Assembly (NCBI RefSeq): GCF_001562425.1 | Contig: NZ_LOED01000006.1 | Span: 1-64,000, forward strand | DNA: 64,000 nt | Origin: Fervidicola ferrireducens | GTDB lineage: Bacteria; Bacillota; Thermosediminibacteria; Thermosediminibacterales; Thermosediminibacteraceae | Reading direction: 5' to 3' | Shown here: piece by piece, positions 47,690 to 60,495 of the stretch | How the letters are laid out: the number at the start of each line of letters is the position of its first letter | Numbering within the stretch: position 1 is the first letter of the stretch | The notes under the pieces: model-generated | What the model was told of the DNA's origin: nothing | Database searches by the model: none | Seen by the model: the letters and a program-made list of their open reading frames with translations, nothing else | Made by a program: the position numbers and the translations under genes

Positions 47690-48088
47690 GTGGGAAGAGT
47701 GGACCGGGCGAGAAATACTTTTCTAGAAATAACAAAAAAGAGTTTAGTATTGACGATGGTAGTTACCTTATTTTTACTATTTTTAGAAAAGGATGGTTTA
47801 CTGGCGAGGGGATTTATTTTAGGGGCCTCTCTTTCAAATTTAAAATTTCTACTCATTTACAGAGAACTTACAGGGCTTGCTTCCCGAACGCAAAAGGAGG
47901 CGGTATTAATTGCTGTCAAGGGATTCTTGTTGAGATTCTTCGTGACCTGCATCTTTTTAATTTTCGCTTTAATTTGTGATGAAAAGTTTTTTATTGCGTC
48001 GGCTACAGGCTTGATGGTGATAAAAATCGCCATCTTGTCAAATACTATCCGGTGGAGGCAAAAAAGATGGAGTTCTTCCCGCGGGTAG
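47690..48088 (+). CDS. atpI: ATP synthase subunit I (AtpI-like)
   Basis: About 130 residues (GTG 47690 or 47699) with four membrane helices in the pattern of ATP synthase I proteins, which help assemble the c-ring. GLLARGFILGASLSNLKFLLIYREL recalls the family. Its end overlaps atpB by 22 nt. Two rotary-ATPase-associated small membrane proteins thus exist in the window: this and the AtpZ-like one before the V-ATPase. Confidence 0.8.
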   Translation: MGRVDRARNTFLEITKKSLVLTMVVTLFLLFLEKDGLLARGFILGASLSNLKFLLIYRELTGLASRTQKEAVLIAVKGFLLRFFVTCIFLIFALICDEKFFIASATGLMVIKIAILSNTIRWRQKRWSSSRG

Positions 48089-48723
48089 TTTTTTACCTCA
48101 AGTTTCTGGATTATAAAGTGCCCATTACGGAAACGGTAGTCGTCACCTGGTGTGTAATGGTTATCCTTATGGTTTTTTCATACTTTGCGGGGAAAAGCGT
48201 GGGCAAAGAAGAAGGGACCTTGCAAAAGGTATGCGCTGTTTTTTACGAGGCGATGGAGGAAGTCCTCAACGAGACTATGGGCGAGACTGCTTCCACTTAT
48301 ATTCCCTATATCGGAACACTTCTGGCATTTCTTTTATTGTCGAACCTGTCAGGACTCTTCGGAGTAAGACCGCCTACTGCGGACCTTTCAACGACCCTGG
48401 TGCTGGCCTTTATAACCTTTTTTCTGATACAAAAGGAAAGCATAGGGCGTAAAGGTCTTCTAGGGTATATAAAAAGTTTTTTTGAACCATCACCCGCCCT
48501 TTTTCCATTGAATGTAATAGGTAGTTTTTCCACTCCGGTATCTATGGCTTTCAGGCTTTTCGGCAATATACTCGGCGGTCTAATTATAATGAATCTCGTG
48601 TATTCTGCCCTTCCATTATTCGTTCCCGTGCCCTTGCATTTTTACTTCGACATTTTCGCTGGGATACTTCAAGCTTTTATATTCGTCATGCTGACAGCCG
48701 TGTTTATAGCAACGGCCGATTAG
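48067..48723 (+). CDS. atpB: F-type ATP synthase subunit a
   Basis: 218 residues from ATG 48067, eight bases after GGTGGAGG. Five to six membrane helices; the essential Arg lies in FRLFGNILGGLIIMNLVY, and the last helix FAGILQAFIFVMLTAVFIATAD is typical. Forms the ion half-channels beside the c-ring. Confidence 0.95.
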   Translation: MEFFPRVVFYLKFLDYKVPITETVVVTWCVMVILMVFSYFAGKSVGKEEGTLQKVCAVFYEAMEEVLNETMGETASTYIPYIGTLLAFLLLSNLSGLFGVRPPTADLSTTLVLAFITFFLIQKESIGRKGLLGYIKSFFEPSPALFPLNVIGSFSTPVSMAFRLFGNILGGLIIMNLVYSALPLFVPVPLHFYFDIFAGILQAFIFVMLTAVFIATAD

Positions 48724-49014
<291 letters not shown>

Positions 49015-49035
49015 GGTTAAGGGAGGGAGTGCCTG

Positions 49036-49530
49036 TTGCTCTTTAACGTCCCGACAGCTATCTTTCAACTTGTGAATGTAGCAATATTGTTTTATTTCAT
49101 GAAAAGGTTTTTCTTCAGGCCTTTAAGCGATTATCTGAAAAAAAGAGAAGAAACAATAAGGGGCAGGTTTGAAGAAGCCGAAAAACGGCTTAAAGAAGCG
49201 GAGGCCATTTACGAGAGGTACAGGGAAAAAATTGAAAAAGCAAATCAAGAAGCCCGAGAAATTATCGAAGCTGCGAATAGCCGGGCGAAGGTCATAACGG
49301 AAGAAGCGGAACGAGAAGCAAGGGAAAGGGCAAGGCTTCTCGTCGAAAGGGCTCGGGATGAGATCGAACGCGAAAAAATAAAGGCCCTCGCTGAGATAAA
49401 GTCAAAAGTAGCCGAACTTTCAATTAAGGTGGCCTCAAAAATAATTGAGGAGAGGCTAACTCCTCAGGAGCATCATCACCTCATAAAAACGGCCATCGAT
49501 AGATTGGGTGAGGAAAAATGGCTGCAGTAG
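49036..49530 (+). CDS. atpF: F-type ATP synthase subunit b
   Basis: 164 residues: an N-terminal membrane helix (about 5-24) and a long charged coiled coil, with KRFFFRPLSDYLKKREETI after the membrane. TTG start at 49036 with GGGAGGGAG upstream. Peripheral stalk; overlaps atpH by 13 nt. Confidence 0.95.
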   Translation: MLFNVPTAIFQLVNVAILFYFMKRFFFRPLSDYLKKREETIRGRFEEAEKRLKEAEAIYERYREKIEKANQEAREIIEAANSRAKVITEEAEREARERARLLVERARDEIEREKIKALAEIKSKVAELSIKVASKIIEERLTPQEHHHLIKTAIDRLGEEKWLQ

Positions 49531-50048
49531 GTGGTGCATATGCAAAAGCTTTTTTTTCTTTGGCAAAGAGAATGAATAAGGTTGAAGACTCTAAAGAGCA
49601 GCTTTCCCTCGTGATAAGGATAAAAAAAGAATCAAAGGCCTTCAGAGATTTTCTTCATCATCCGGAGATTAAAAAAAATGAGAAGAAAAGAGTAGTGACC
49701 GAAATGTTTTCAGGGGTTTTATCGCCGCTCATGATGAACTTCTTTTTCCTTTTGATTGACGACGGGTTAGAACGTTTTCTTGAGGATGTATTTCGTGAAT
49801 ACGTGGATTTATGCCGCAAATATGAAGAATCTCGAATAGCAAGGGTGATAACGGCAGTAGAATTAACTCCAGATGAAGAAAAAGCGCTGAAAGATAAACT
49901 CGAGGAAATATATGGGAAGAAAATAATAATGAAAAAAGAAGTTAACCCGGAAATTATAGGTGGACTAGTCGTCAGGCTGGGTTTTCAGGTGATCGATGCC
50001 AGCATCAGGACCAGTCTTGAAAATATAAAGGCAGTGATAGAATGGTAG
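49518..50048 (+). CDS. atpH: F-type ATP synthase subunit delta
   Basis: 176 residues. N-terminal six-helix domain ([20 protein letters not shown]) that binds the alpha subunit and the C-terminal part with [29 protein letters not shown], which is the family signature. Overlaps atpF and atpA. Confidence 0.94.
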   Translation: MAAVGGAYAKAFFSLAKRMNKVEDSKEQLSLVIRIKKESKAFRDFLHHPEIKKNEKKRVVTEMFSGVLSPLMMNFFFLLIDDGLERFLEDVFREYVDLCRKYEESRIARVITAVELTPDEEKALKDKLEEIYGKKIIMKKEVNPEIIGGLVVRLGFQVIDASIRTSLENIKAVIEW

Positions 50049-51628
50049 ATAAAATAAATCGGGATTTAAATTTAAATGAATTGATAACGACAATAGAACG
50101 GAGAATCCTCGATTACCAAAAAAAATTGGACGTTGAGGAAACGGGGTACGTGATAAGCGTCGGCGATGGAATAGCCAGGATATACGGGTTGAATAAGGCC
50201 ATGGCAGGAGAATTGATAGAGTTTCCAAGGGGCATTTTTGGCATTGCTATGAACCTGGAAAAAGATACGGTGGGATGCGTGCTTCTCGGCCCGGATTCAC
50301 TGGTGAAAGAAGGGGACGAGGTTCGAAAGACAGGCAGGATAGCACAGGTGCCTGTGGGAGAGGAATTGTTGGGACGGGTCGTTAACGCATTGGGAGAACC
50401 TCTAGATGGGAAAGGACCAATAAATACCAAAAAGACAAGGCCCATCGAGCACCCTGCTCCCGGAATACTAGAGCGAAAACCGGTAAACACCCCCCTCATG
50501 ACGGGGATTAAAGCCATAGATGCGATGATACCCGTAGGACGGGGGCAACGGGAGCTCATAATAGGCGACAGACAGACCGGGAAAACGGCCATAGCGGTGG
50601 ATGCCATACTTAACCAGAAAGGAAAGGGTGTTTACTGTATTTATGTGGCGATAGGTCAGAAAAGTTCAGAAGTGAGTCGGATAATCGAAACTTTAGAAGA
50701 ACGGGGTGCTATGGAATATACGGTAGTTGTAGCGGCTCCCGCAAGTGAAAGCGCATCCCTTCAGTATATAGCGCCTTTTTCGGGATGTGCCATAGCCGAA
50801 GAGTTCATGTACTCCGGCAAACACGCCTTAATAGTATACGACGACCTTTCAAAGCACGCCGTGGCTTACAGGGCCGTGTCCTTGCTTTTAAGAAGACCGC
50901 CGGGACGGGAAGCATTTCCCGGGGACATATTTTACCTGCATGCCCGGCTGCTCGAAAGGTCGGCATGCCTTAACGAAAAGATGGGGGGAGGCACGATGAC
51001 GGCTTTGCCCATAGTGGAAACGGTGGCCGGCGACATATCGGCTTATATTCCAACCAACATTATTTCCATTACCGACGGGCAAATTTATCTGGAACGCGAA
51101 CTTTTCAATGCGGGCGTGAGGCCAGCTATAAATGCAGGTCTTTCGGTTTCAAGAGTGGGGGGAGCAGCTCAGTATAAAATCATGAAGCAGGTGGCAGGGA
51201 GGGTGAGGCTGGAGCTTGCTCAGTACAGGGAACTTGAGGCATTTGCCCGATTCGGCCTGGAACTTGACAAAAAGACCCGGGAAAAACTTGCCCGGGGAGA
51301 AAGAATAGTGGAGATTTTAAAGCAGGGCCAGTATGAACCCCAAAATCTTGAAGAACAAATCCTCTCCTTATATGCGGTGACTCACGGGTACTTAGATGAT
51401 GTCCCCGCTTCCGATATAAAGCGGTGGGAAAGGGAAATGCTGGAATTTGCAAGGACATCACGCCAGGAAGTGCTTAATGAAATAAGGGAAAAAAAGGAAA
51501 TGGATGACGGACTGGAGGAAAAGATAAAGGGAACTTTAGAAGATTTCAAAAAGAGATTCGTTATTTCAGAAAATGTCCTCCGTGATGAAGCTGGCGAAAA
51601 AGAAAAGGCTGTGGTTCCTCACGGGTGA
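50042..51628 (+). CDS. atpA: F-type ATP synthase subunit alpha
   Basis: 528 residues, about 25 longer than usual, the extra lying at the charged C-terminus. P-loop [13 protein letters not shown] near residue 176, [10 protein letters not shown], and SISDGQIYLE-type motif [37 protein letters not shown]. Non-catalytic nucleotide site. Overlaps atpH by 7 nt. Confidence 0.97.
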   Translation: MVDKINRDLNLNELITTIERRILDYQKKLDVEETGYVISVGDGIARIYGLNKAMAGELIEFPRGIFGIAMNLEKDTVGCVLLGPDSLVKEGDEVRKTGRIAQVPVGEELLGRVVNALGEPLDGKGPINTKKTRPIEHPAPGILERKPVNTPLMTGIKAIDAMIPVGRGQRELIIGDRQTGKTAIAVDAILNQKGKGVYCIYVAIGQKSSEVSRIIETLEERGAMEYTVVVAAPASESASLQYIAPFSGCAIAEEFMYSGKHALIVYDDLSKHAVAYRAVSLLLRRPPGREAFPGDIFYLHARLLERSACLNEKMGGGTMTALPIVETVAGDISAYIPTNIISITDGQIYLERELFNAGVRPAINAGLSVSRVGGAAQYKIMKQVAGRVRLELAQYRELEAFARFGLELDKKTREKLARGERIVEILKQGQYEPQNLEEQILSLYAVTHGYLDDVPASDIKRWEREMLEFARTSRQEVLNEIREKKEMDDGLEEKIKGTLEDFKKRFVISENVLRDEAGEKEKAVVPHG

Positions 51629-51649
51629 TGCTGTAAGGAGTGTCATTAA

Positions 51650-54187
<2,538 letters not shown>

Positions 54188-54245
54188 AAAATACAATTTA
54201 TGGCAATAATCTTTAATGAATAACCTGAACCGGGAGGAGATATTT

Positions 54246-54992
54246 GTGAAATTTATGAAAATATTTGTCATATCGGTTTTTTTTATGCTGGTAAGCCCCT
54301 TTTCGTCATACAGCATGGTTGAGGAAGACCTTTTGGTGAGAGCCTTAACAGCTACCAACGTCCAGATTGAATCGTTCGATGTGGCGGACTGGTCTGTAAT
54401 AAATAGGGACTTTATGGAGTTTTCAGACATGAAGAAAATCGCAGAAAACGTTTTTCGAATTTTTCAAACTATAGATGAAAAATTTACCATGACCCAGGAA
54501 TCAGACAATATGTACAGGGTGGTTATACTGGAAAGTCTCCTTTACGATGGAAATTACGTTAGGATAGTGGTACAGACCGTAAAATTGCCCGAGGAGTTCG
54601 AGAAAGAACCTCAGACTTATCTGGCGATCAGCGTGACCGGCAGTGATGTAAGAAAACTGAAAGATATGAAGCAAAAAGTAGCCTGGGCTGTTACATCAAG
54701 CGGAGGGCAATCAAGAATTACCACTTGCCTTGCTGGGGCTATTTATGGTAAACTTAATCGGATAGAACAGGACAAAATTGCAAGGAGAATACTCGAAGAG
54801 CTCAAGATAAAAGAAGTGGAGAAGATGGAAGACCTCGAAATGCAAAACTTTATTGGTTACAGCCCGCTTATCCCGGATAGCCTTGAAATAATGGGAAAAA
54901 AGTACAACGTGAATATAGCCGTAAGAGATAGTGACCAAGATGACAAGACTTATATCTGGTTGGGGGTACCGGTTCTTTCGATTGAATATTAG
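54246..54992 (+). CDS. ywmB: YwmB family exported protein
   Basis: 248 residues from GTG 54246, seven bases after GGAGGAG. Signal peptide-like N-terminus ([22 protein letters not shown]). The rest looks like the TATA-box-binding-like YwmB fold: [49 protein letters not shown]. Function unknown; it precedes murA and spoIID in Bacillus as here, which hints at wall-related work. Confidence 0.85.
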   Translation: MKFMKIFVISVFFMLVSPFSSYSMVEEDLLVRALTATNVQIESFDVADWSVINRDFMEFSDMKKIAENVFRIFQTIDEKFTMTQESDNMYRVVILESLLYDGNYVRIVVQTVKLPEEFEKEPQTYLAISVTGSDVRKLKDMKQKVAWAVTSSGGQSRITTCLAGAIYGKLNRIEQDKIARRILEELKIKEVEKMEDLEMQNFIGYSPLIPDSLEIMGKKYNVNIAVRDSDQDDKTYIWLGVPVLSIEY

Positions 54993-55009
54993 ATTCGGGG
55001 GGAAAGAGA

Positions 55010-56260
55010 TTGGCGAGTTTCATAATAGAAGGTGGTGTAAGCCTTAAAGGAACTGTAAGAGCCAGCAGTGCCAAAAATGCCGTTTTGCCCGTAATGGCTG
55101 CAGCGCTCCTCGCGGATGGGGAGTGCACGATAGAGGATGTTCCTGAACTTGAGGATGTCAGGGTCATGAGGGAGGTACTCCTCGCCCTGGGGGCAGGATG
55201 CGAGAAGGAAAACGGAGCTTTGAAAATAAATTCGTCTAATATAAATGCCGTCGAGGCCCCTTATGAGCTTGTAAGGAAAATGAGGGCTTCTTTTTTGGTG
55301 ATGGGACCGCTTTTGGCGAGATTCGGAAGGGCGAAGATATCTTTGCCCGGTGGATGTGCCATAGGGAGCAGGCCTATTGACTTGCATTTGAAGGGTTTTG
55401 CCGCCCTTGGAGCCGAAATAGAAATGGGGCACGGCTTTGTGGAAGCTAAATGCGAAAAACTTAAAGGGAACATAATTTACCTTGACTTTCCCAGCGTAGG
55501 CGCTACCGAAAACATCATGATGGCCGCCGCCATGGCCGAAGGCCAAACCGTCATAGAAAACGCCGCCAAAGAACCGGAGATTGTGGACCTTGCAAACTTC
55601 CTGAATTCCATGGGGGCTCATATCAGGGGCGCGGGTACCGACGTCATAAAAATAGAAGGGACCAAAAGCTTAAGAGGGATTTCATATACCGTAATACCTG
55701 ACCGGATAGAGGCGGGGACGTATTTGATAGCCGGTGCCATTACGAATGGAGACGTGCTTGTGGAAAACGTGGTGACGGAACACTTAAAGCCCCTTATCGC
55801 CAAGCTCGTTGAGAGCGGGGCGGAACTTGAAGAAAGCGAGGAAGGCGTGAGGGTTGTAGGAAAGGGAAGGCCCAGCCCGGTGGATGTAAAGACCATGCCG
55901 TATCCGGGTTTTCCAACCGATATGCAGGCGCAGATGATGGCGTATCTCAGCCTTTGTACCGGCATAAGCGTGATAACCGAAACCGTGTTTGAAAACCGGT
56001 TCATGCACGTCGAGGAATTGAAGCGCATGGGAGCCAAAATTAAGATAGAAGGAAGAAGTGCAATTATTGAAGGGGTAGAGAAGCTTACGGGAGCTCCTGT
56101 GAAAGCAACGGACCTTAGAGCGGGGGCCGCGCTGATATTGGCCGGTCTTGCAGCCGAAGGCAAGACGATAGTATTAAACGCCCATCATGTAGACAGAGGC
56201 TATGAAAATATCGTTGAGAAGATAAAGGGACTCGGTGGGAAAATAGAAAGAGCCGATTGA
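55010..56260 (+). CDS. murA: UDP-N-acetylglucosamine 1-carboxyvinyltransferase
   Basis: First committed step of peptidoglycan synthesis: transfer of enolpyruvate from PEP to UDP-GlcNAc. 416 residues with the [18 protein letters not shown] start, the catalytic-loop Cys in [11 protein letters not shown] (fosfomycin target), and [20 protein letters not shown] start at 55010, GGGGGGAAAGAG upstream. Confidence 0.97.
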   Translation: MASFIIEGGVSLKGTVRASSAKNAVLPVMAAALLADGECTIEDVPELEDVRVMREVLLALGAGCEKENGALKINSSNINAVEAPYELVRKMRASFLVMGPLLARFGRAKISLPGGCAIGSRPIDLHLKGFAALGAEIEMGHGFVEAKCEKLKGNIIYLDFPSVGATENIMMAAAMAEGQTVIENAAKEPEIVDLANFLNSMGAHIRGAGTDVIKIEGTKSLRGISYTVIPDRIEAGTYLIAGAITNGDVLVENVVTEHLKPLIAKLVESGAELEESEEGVRVVGKGRPSPVDVKTMPYPGFPTDMQAQMMAYLSLCTGISVITETVFENRFMHVEELKRMGAKIKIEGRSAIIEGVEKLTGAPVKATDLRAGAALILAGLAAEGKTIVLNAHHVDRGYENIVEKIKGLGGKIERAD

Positions 56261-56272
56261 GGCTCTTTTTTT
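56249..56272 (+). terminator. Terminator of murA
   Basis: AGAGCC-GATTGA-GGCTCT then seven T; the stem includes the last codons of murA. Confidence 0.85.
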
Positions 56273-56340
56273 GTTCGGATTCATCATATTCCCTGAAATA
56301 AGAAAATAAAATTTAAAAAGGACAACAGGGGGCTGGGGAT

Positions 56341-57342
56341 ATGATGAAAAGTATTGCGTATTACCTTATTTTTTTTATATTTTTGCTGGTTATCGTTTTA
56401 CCTGCAGCTATAGTCAGGAGCTGCAGCGGTTTTTTGCCCGAAAAACTCGATGAAGAAAGCCAAATGGTAAAACCTCGGGAATTAACGGTATCGCTTTACG
56501 TAACTTCAAAAAAGAGGATAGAGAAAATCCCGCTGGAAGAATACGTAAAGGGAGTGGTAGCGGCTGAGATGCCAGCCTCTTTTAAAATCGAGGCATTGAA
56601 AGCCCAGGCGGTGGCAGCCAGAACCTATGTTTACAAAAGGATGAGGTCCAAAGGAGGGACGGGGTGCAGCCTGCACCCCGAAGCGGATGTATGCGATGAT
56701 CCCACACACTGTCAGGCCTGGATCAGTACCGGTCAAATGTTGAAAAAATGGGGAATATTTGCATTTTACCACTATTACAGCAAAATATCCCAGGCGGTGA
56801 AGAGTACCTCCGGGATGGTCATCCTTTATCAGGGAGAGCCGATAGATCCTCTTTTTCATTCTACAAGTGGAGGGAAAACGGAAAACTCCGAGGATGTATG
56901 GGGCAATTTTGTTCCGTACCTGCGCAGTGTCACGAGTCCCGGAGAGGAATCATCGCCGAAATTTATCGCGGTAAAACAACTGCCCGTGAGCGAAGTTGTT
57001 TCGAAGATAAGGCAGAAATGGCCTGATATCTCTATAGACCCACAAAATCCCGAAGGTCAGTGGGAAGTGGTTGAAAGAAGCGAAGGCGGACGGATAAAAA
57101 AGATGCGGATAGGAAACAGGATAGTGAGCGGAACCGAAATAAGGGAGCTGTTCCAGCTTAATTCGACTAATTTCAAATGGGAAAGAGATAAAGACAAAAT
57201 AAAATTTACCACCATAGGTTACGGGCACGGGGTTGGCCTCAGCCAGTACGGAGCAAATGCCATGGCTGAAGAAGGTGCTAGTTTTATAGATATACTGAAG
57301 CATTATTACACAGGCGTAGAAATCAAAAAAATGGATGCATAA
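56341..57342 (+). CDS. spoIID: Stage II sporulation protein D
   Basis: 333 residues with an N-terminal membrane anchor (about 5-27). Lytic transglycosylase needed for engulfment of the forespore. IPLEEYVKGVVAAEMPASFKIEALKAQAVAARTYVYKRM carries the catalytic Glu region; ADVCDDPTHCQAW, FHSTSGGKTENSEDVWG and the C-terminal GYGHGVGLSQYGANAMA are diagnostic. ATG 56341 or 56344. Confidence 0.96.
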   Translation: MMKSIAYYLIFFIFLLVIVLPAAIVRSCSGFLPEKLDEESQMVKPRELTVSLYVTSKKRIEKIPLEEYVKGVVAAEMPASFKIEALKAQAVAARTYVYKRMRSKGGTGCSLHPEADVCDDPTHCQAWISTGQMLKKWGIFAFYHYYSKISQAVKSTSGMVILYQGEPIDPLFHSTSGGKTENSEDVWGNFVPYLRSVTSPGEESSPKFIAVKQLPVSEVVSKIRQKWPDISIDPQNPEGQWEVVERSEGGRIKKMRIGNRIVSGTEIRELFQLNSTNFKWERDKDKIKFTTIGYGHGVGLSQYGANAMAEEGASFIDILKHYYTGVEIKKMDA

Positions 57343-57383
57343 TGGAGGAAAATTCTGGTCATAATAAGAACGAGGTGATGTGC

Positions 57384-58160
57384 ATGTTCCGCGCAGGGCA
57401 GTTCATCAAGAAGTTATCCTCCGTTATGCAGAGCGTGAAAAAAAAGGTATCTATAAAAAAATTACTGCTCCTGAGCTTCCTGGCGGTTCTATTTACGGCA
57501 AACGGTGCATTTTGGTACCTGAGGCTTTCAAATAATCCGCCCCAGCAGCCCCAGCAGTCCGAAAGCCGGACCGAGTTGAAGGAGTGGGAGCTAAGCCTGA
57601 ATGAAGAAAAAATACCGGAAACGAAGCTCGAGGAAAATAACGTGGTGCAGGAGTCTGTAACCGAAGAAGATGACCTCAAAAATAATACCGATGAGAAGGG
57701 ACTCAGCGAGAAAGATGAGGTAGTGCAGGTTTTCGCCCAAAACCCCGCAACCATGGTCATGCCGGTGGTTGGGAAAATCATCACGGACCATTCCTCAAAC
57801 GGGCTTGTGTATTCAAAGACCCTTGAACAATGGTGTGCCCACAAAGGAGTGGATATAGCGGCTGATGTGGGAACGCAAGTTAAAGCCGCAATGGCGGGAA
57901 CGGTTGTGGAAGTAAGAAATTCCGACGCCAGGCTCGGTGTGGTCGTGGTTATAGACCACGGCAACGGCCTTAAGACTCTATACGGAAATTTGATGGCGGA
58001 TAATCTTGTACATAAAGGCAAGCGGGTCAAAAAAGGCGAGGTAATAGGCGGAGTAGGCAAAACGGCTCCCTTTGAGATAGAAGACCCTCCCCACCTTCAC
58101 TTTGAAGTACTGAGAGGAAATGAAAGCGTCGATCCTAAAAATTTTCTCCCCAATCTTTGA
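57384..58160 (+). CDS. spoIIQ: SpoIIQ-like M23 family protein
   Basis: 258 residues from ATG 57384 (GAGGTGAT upstream); ATG 57342 overlapping spoIID is an alternative. Membrane anchor at about residues 25-45, a Pro/Gln- and Glu-rich spacer, then a LytM domain. The zinc residues are intact: His and Asp in HKGVDIAAD and the HxH in PPHLHFEV. Bacillus SpoIIQ lacks one of these and is inactive; clostridial SpoIIQ often keeps them. It would form the channel between mother cell and forespore with SpoIIIAH. Confidence 0.9.
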   Translation: MFRAGQFIKKLSSVMQSVKKKVSIKKLLLLSFLAVLFTANGAFWYLRLSNNPPQQPQQSESRTELKEWELSLNEEKIPETKLEENNVVQESVTEEDDLKNNTDEKGLSEKDEVVQVFAQNPATMVMPVVGKIITDHSSNGLVYSKTLEQWCAHKGVDIAADVGTQVKAAMAGTVVEVRNSDARLGVVVVIDHGNGLKTLYGNLMADNLVHKGKRVKKGEVIGGVGKTAPFEIEDPPHLHFEVLRGNESVDPKNFLPNL

Positions 58161-58176
58161 AATCCCCCCTTTTTCC

Positions 58177-58216
58177 AAAAGGCGTGGCTTGAGGTTTTGA
58201 AGCCGCGCTTTTATTT
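58177..58216 (+). terminator. Terminator of spoIID-spoIIQ
   Basis: AAAAGGCGTGGCTT and AAGCCGCGCTTTT pair with one bulge and one G-U, then TTATTTTTTT. Confidence 0.8.
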
Positions 58217-58281
58217 TTTTCTTCTAAGGATGCGGAAAATCACATATATATTTACTAAAAACAGGTTGAGGGGGAATAGAT

Positions 58282-58533
58282 GTGAAGGACTACATGAGAG
58301 AAAGGGTTCTTGAAATCGCATCTTACATAATTGAAACCAAGGCTACCGTCAGGCAGGCCGCCAAGATTTTCGGGGTGAGCAAAAGCACGGTGCATAAAGA
58401 TATGACCGAAAGGCTTCCCGAGATAAACCCCGAAAAGGCTAAACTGGTAAAAAAAGTATTGGAATTTAACAAAGCCGAAAGGCATATAAGAGGAGGAAGG
58501 GCGACGCGGAGGAAATACCTCAATGTTAATTAA
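58282..58533 (+). CDS. spoIIID: Sporulation transcription factor SpoIIID
   Basis: 83 residues, GTG start with GAGGGGG upstream. A small helix-turn-helix protein (TKATVRQAAKIFGVSKSTVHKDMTERLPEINP) followed by a basic end (ERHIRGGRATRRKYLN). Mother-cell regulator downstream of sigma-E. Confidence 0.95.
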   Translation: MKDYMRERVLEIASYIIETKATVRQAAKIFGVSKSTVHKDMTERLPEINPEKAKLVKKVLEFNKAERHIRGGRATRRKYLNVN

Positions 58534-58618
58534 TTCCAAAGAAAAAGAAGGAGTTTTTATATAAATGTAGAATCTATACATTGCCATCTAATTTTTGACA
58601 GGAGGTTACAAAATTTTC

Positions 58619-59641
58619 ATGGATATAGGCATAGACCTCGGAACAGCATCCGTCTTGATTTATGTGAAGGGCAAGGGTATCGTCCTCAGAGAACCCTCTG
58701 TTGTTGCATTGGACAAGAATACCGGTAAGGTCCTGGCGGTGGGCGAAAGGGCGCGGGACATGTTGGGCAGGACTCCGGGCAACATCGTGGCCATAAGACC
58801 TATGAAAGGAGGAGTAATAGCCGATTACACCATAACGGAAATAATGCTAAAATATTTCTTAAAGCAAATAGTAGAGCGCAAACTCTTTCGCCCCAGGGTA
58901 ATGGTATGCGTGCCAGCCGTGATAACGGAAGTGGAAAAGAGGGCGATTATAGAAGCATGCACCGCGGCCGGCGCAAGGCAAACATTTCTAATAGAAGAAC
59001 CCGTTGCGGCCGCCATCGGAGCGGGGCTTGACATTTCAAAACCGGTGGGCAATATGGTGGTGGACATCGGAGGAGGGACCACCGACATCGCCGTGCTTTC
59101 ATTAGGAGGAATCGTTTGCGGTACATCACTGAAAGTGGCTGGAGACATGTTCGATGAAGCTATAATTAAATACGTAAAAAAAGAGTTTAACCTGGCTATA
59201 GGAGAGCGAACGGCGGAAGAAGTAAAAATTTCCATAGCCACGGTTTTCCCTGAAGAAGGTTTCGAGCAGTCCATCGAAATCAGGGGTAGAAGTTTGGTAA
59301 GCGGGTTGCCCAAAACGGTCACCATTACATCTACTCAGACCTGCGAAGCCCTTCAGGAGCCGGTAGAAAAGATAATAGAAGCTATATTCAGCGTTCTTGA
59401 AAAAACTCCTCCGGAACTTGCCGCTGACCTCACCGAAAGGGGAATGGTGCTGACAGGTGGCGGTTCTCTTTTGAGGGGTTTGGACAAGCTCATTGCCCAC
59501 AAGACCAACATACCCGTCTACGTGGCGGAAGACGCCGTTTCGTGCGTCGCCATGGGTGCCGGCAAAGCTCTGGAATGCCTTGATGTGCTGGGGCAAAAGA
59601 ACGTGTACAAAAAAATGTCCGAAAGGAGGTGGTCGACGTGA
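58619..59641 (+). CDS. mbl: Rod shape-determining protein MreB/Mbl
   Basis: 340 residues from ATG 58619, though the GGAGGT is 12 bases away; ATT 58613, six bases after GGAGGT, could also serve. Actin-like ATPase: DIGIDLGTASVLIY (phosphate 1), VVDIGGGTTDIAVLSLGG (phosphate 2), LTGGGSLLRGLDKLI (adenosine). Guides lateral wall synthesis. The location after spoIIID matches mbl of Bacillus. Confidence 0.93.
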   Translation: MDIGIDLGTASVLIYVKGKGIVLREPSVVALDKNTGKVLAVGERARDMLGRTPGNIVAIRPMKGGVIADYTITEIMLKYFLKQIVERKLFRPRVMVCVPAVITEVEKRAIIEACTAAGARQTFLIEEPVAAAIGAGLDISKPVGNMVVDIGGGTTDIAVLSLGGIVCGTSLKVAGDMFDEAIIKYVKKEFNLAIGERTAEEVKISIATVFPEEGFEQSIEIRGRSLVSGLPKTVTITSTQTCEALQEPVEKIIEAIFSVLEKTPPELAADLTERGMVLTGGGSLLRGLDKLIAHKTNIPVYVAEDAVSCVAMGAGKALECLDVLGQKNVYKKMSERRWST

Positions 59642-60393
59642 TAAGAGGGCTTTACACTTCGGCTTCCGGCATGCTGGCGGAAATGGCAAGAACCGACGTT
59701 ATATCAAACAACCTGGCTAACGTGAACACTTTTGGCTTTAAGAAAGACGGGGCGGTTTTCAGAGCTTTTCCGGAAATGGATATTCACCGTTTTGACGAAT
59801 CGAGGGCGACGTTTATCGGAGTGCTGGGCACTGGCGCGAGGTTGGACCAAATCTACGTGGACTTTACTCAGGGCGAATTGCAGACCACTTCTAACCCTTT
59901 AGATTTAGCAATAAAGGATGAGGTGCCAGGCGAAAAGTCATTTTTTGAAGTACAGGCACCGAACGGGGAGCTCTTTTACACCAGGGACGGTAGTTTTACC
60001 GTCGATGGAGAAGGTTTTCTTGTTACGAAAGAAGGACATTACGTGATGGGTGAAAGCGGACCGGTAAATTTGGGCGGCGGCACCAAGATAGTCGTAAACA
60101 CCGAAGGCGAGATTTATCTGGATGGCCGGATGGTAGACAGGCTAAGAGTAATTGCTTTTCCACAAAATGCGTTTTTTGAAAAAATAGGGGACAACCTTTT
60201 CAGGGTGCAAGGCCAGCCCTCGGAATCGAATGCGCAAATCATCCAGGGAGCTCTGGAACGCTCTAACGTTAACGCAGTATCGGAAATGGTAAACCTGATA
60301 TCGGCGTTCAGGTCGTACGAAGCAAACCAGAGGATGATCACGGCTCACGACGAAACTTTGGCCAAAGCCGTTTCGGAGATCGCAAGGATATAA
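59638..60393 (+). CDS. flhO: Flagellar hook-basal body protein FlhO (FlgF/FlgG family)
   Basis: 251 residues from GTG 59638, six bases after AAAGGAGGTG, overlapping the mbl stop. The N-terminal MIRGLYTSASGMLAEMARTDVISNNLANVNTFGFKK and C-terminal ERSNVNAVSEMVNLISAFRSYEANQRMI helices are those of axial rod/hook proteins. Rod component of the flagellum. Confidence 0.93.
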   Translation: MIRGLYTSASGMLAEMARTDVISNNLANVNTFGFKKDGAVFRAFPEMDIHRFDESRATFIGVLGTGARLDQIYVDFTQGELQTTSNPLDLAIKDEVPGEKSFFEVQAPNGELFYTRDGSFTVDGEGFLVTKEGHYVMGESGPVNLGGGTKIVVNTEGEIYLDGRMVDRLRVIAFPQNAFFEKIGDNLFRVQGQPSESNAQIIQGALERSNVNAVSEMVNLISAFRSYEANQRMITAHDETLAKAVSEIARI

Positions 60394-60397
60394 GAAA

Positions 60398-60452
60398 TAA
60401 GGGCCGGACTGCTTGGCAGGGGCCCTCCGCTGCCGAATGACCGAGGCAGCAA
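60398..60452 (+). other. Two consecutive hairpins between flhO and flhP
   Basis: AGGGCC (60400-60405) can pair with GGCCCT (60421-60426), and GCTGCC (60429-60434) with GGCAGC (60445-60450). No U-tract follows, so these are not terminators; they may affect mRNA processing or stability. Confidence 0.4.
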
Positions 60453-60495
60453 AACAAGAAATAAGAAAAATTAAAAAACAAGGAGGGATTCCGGT

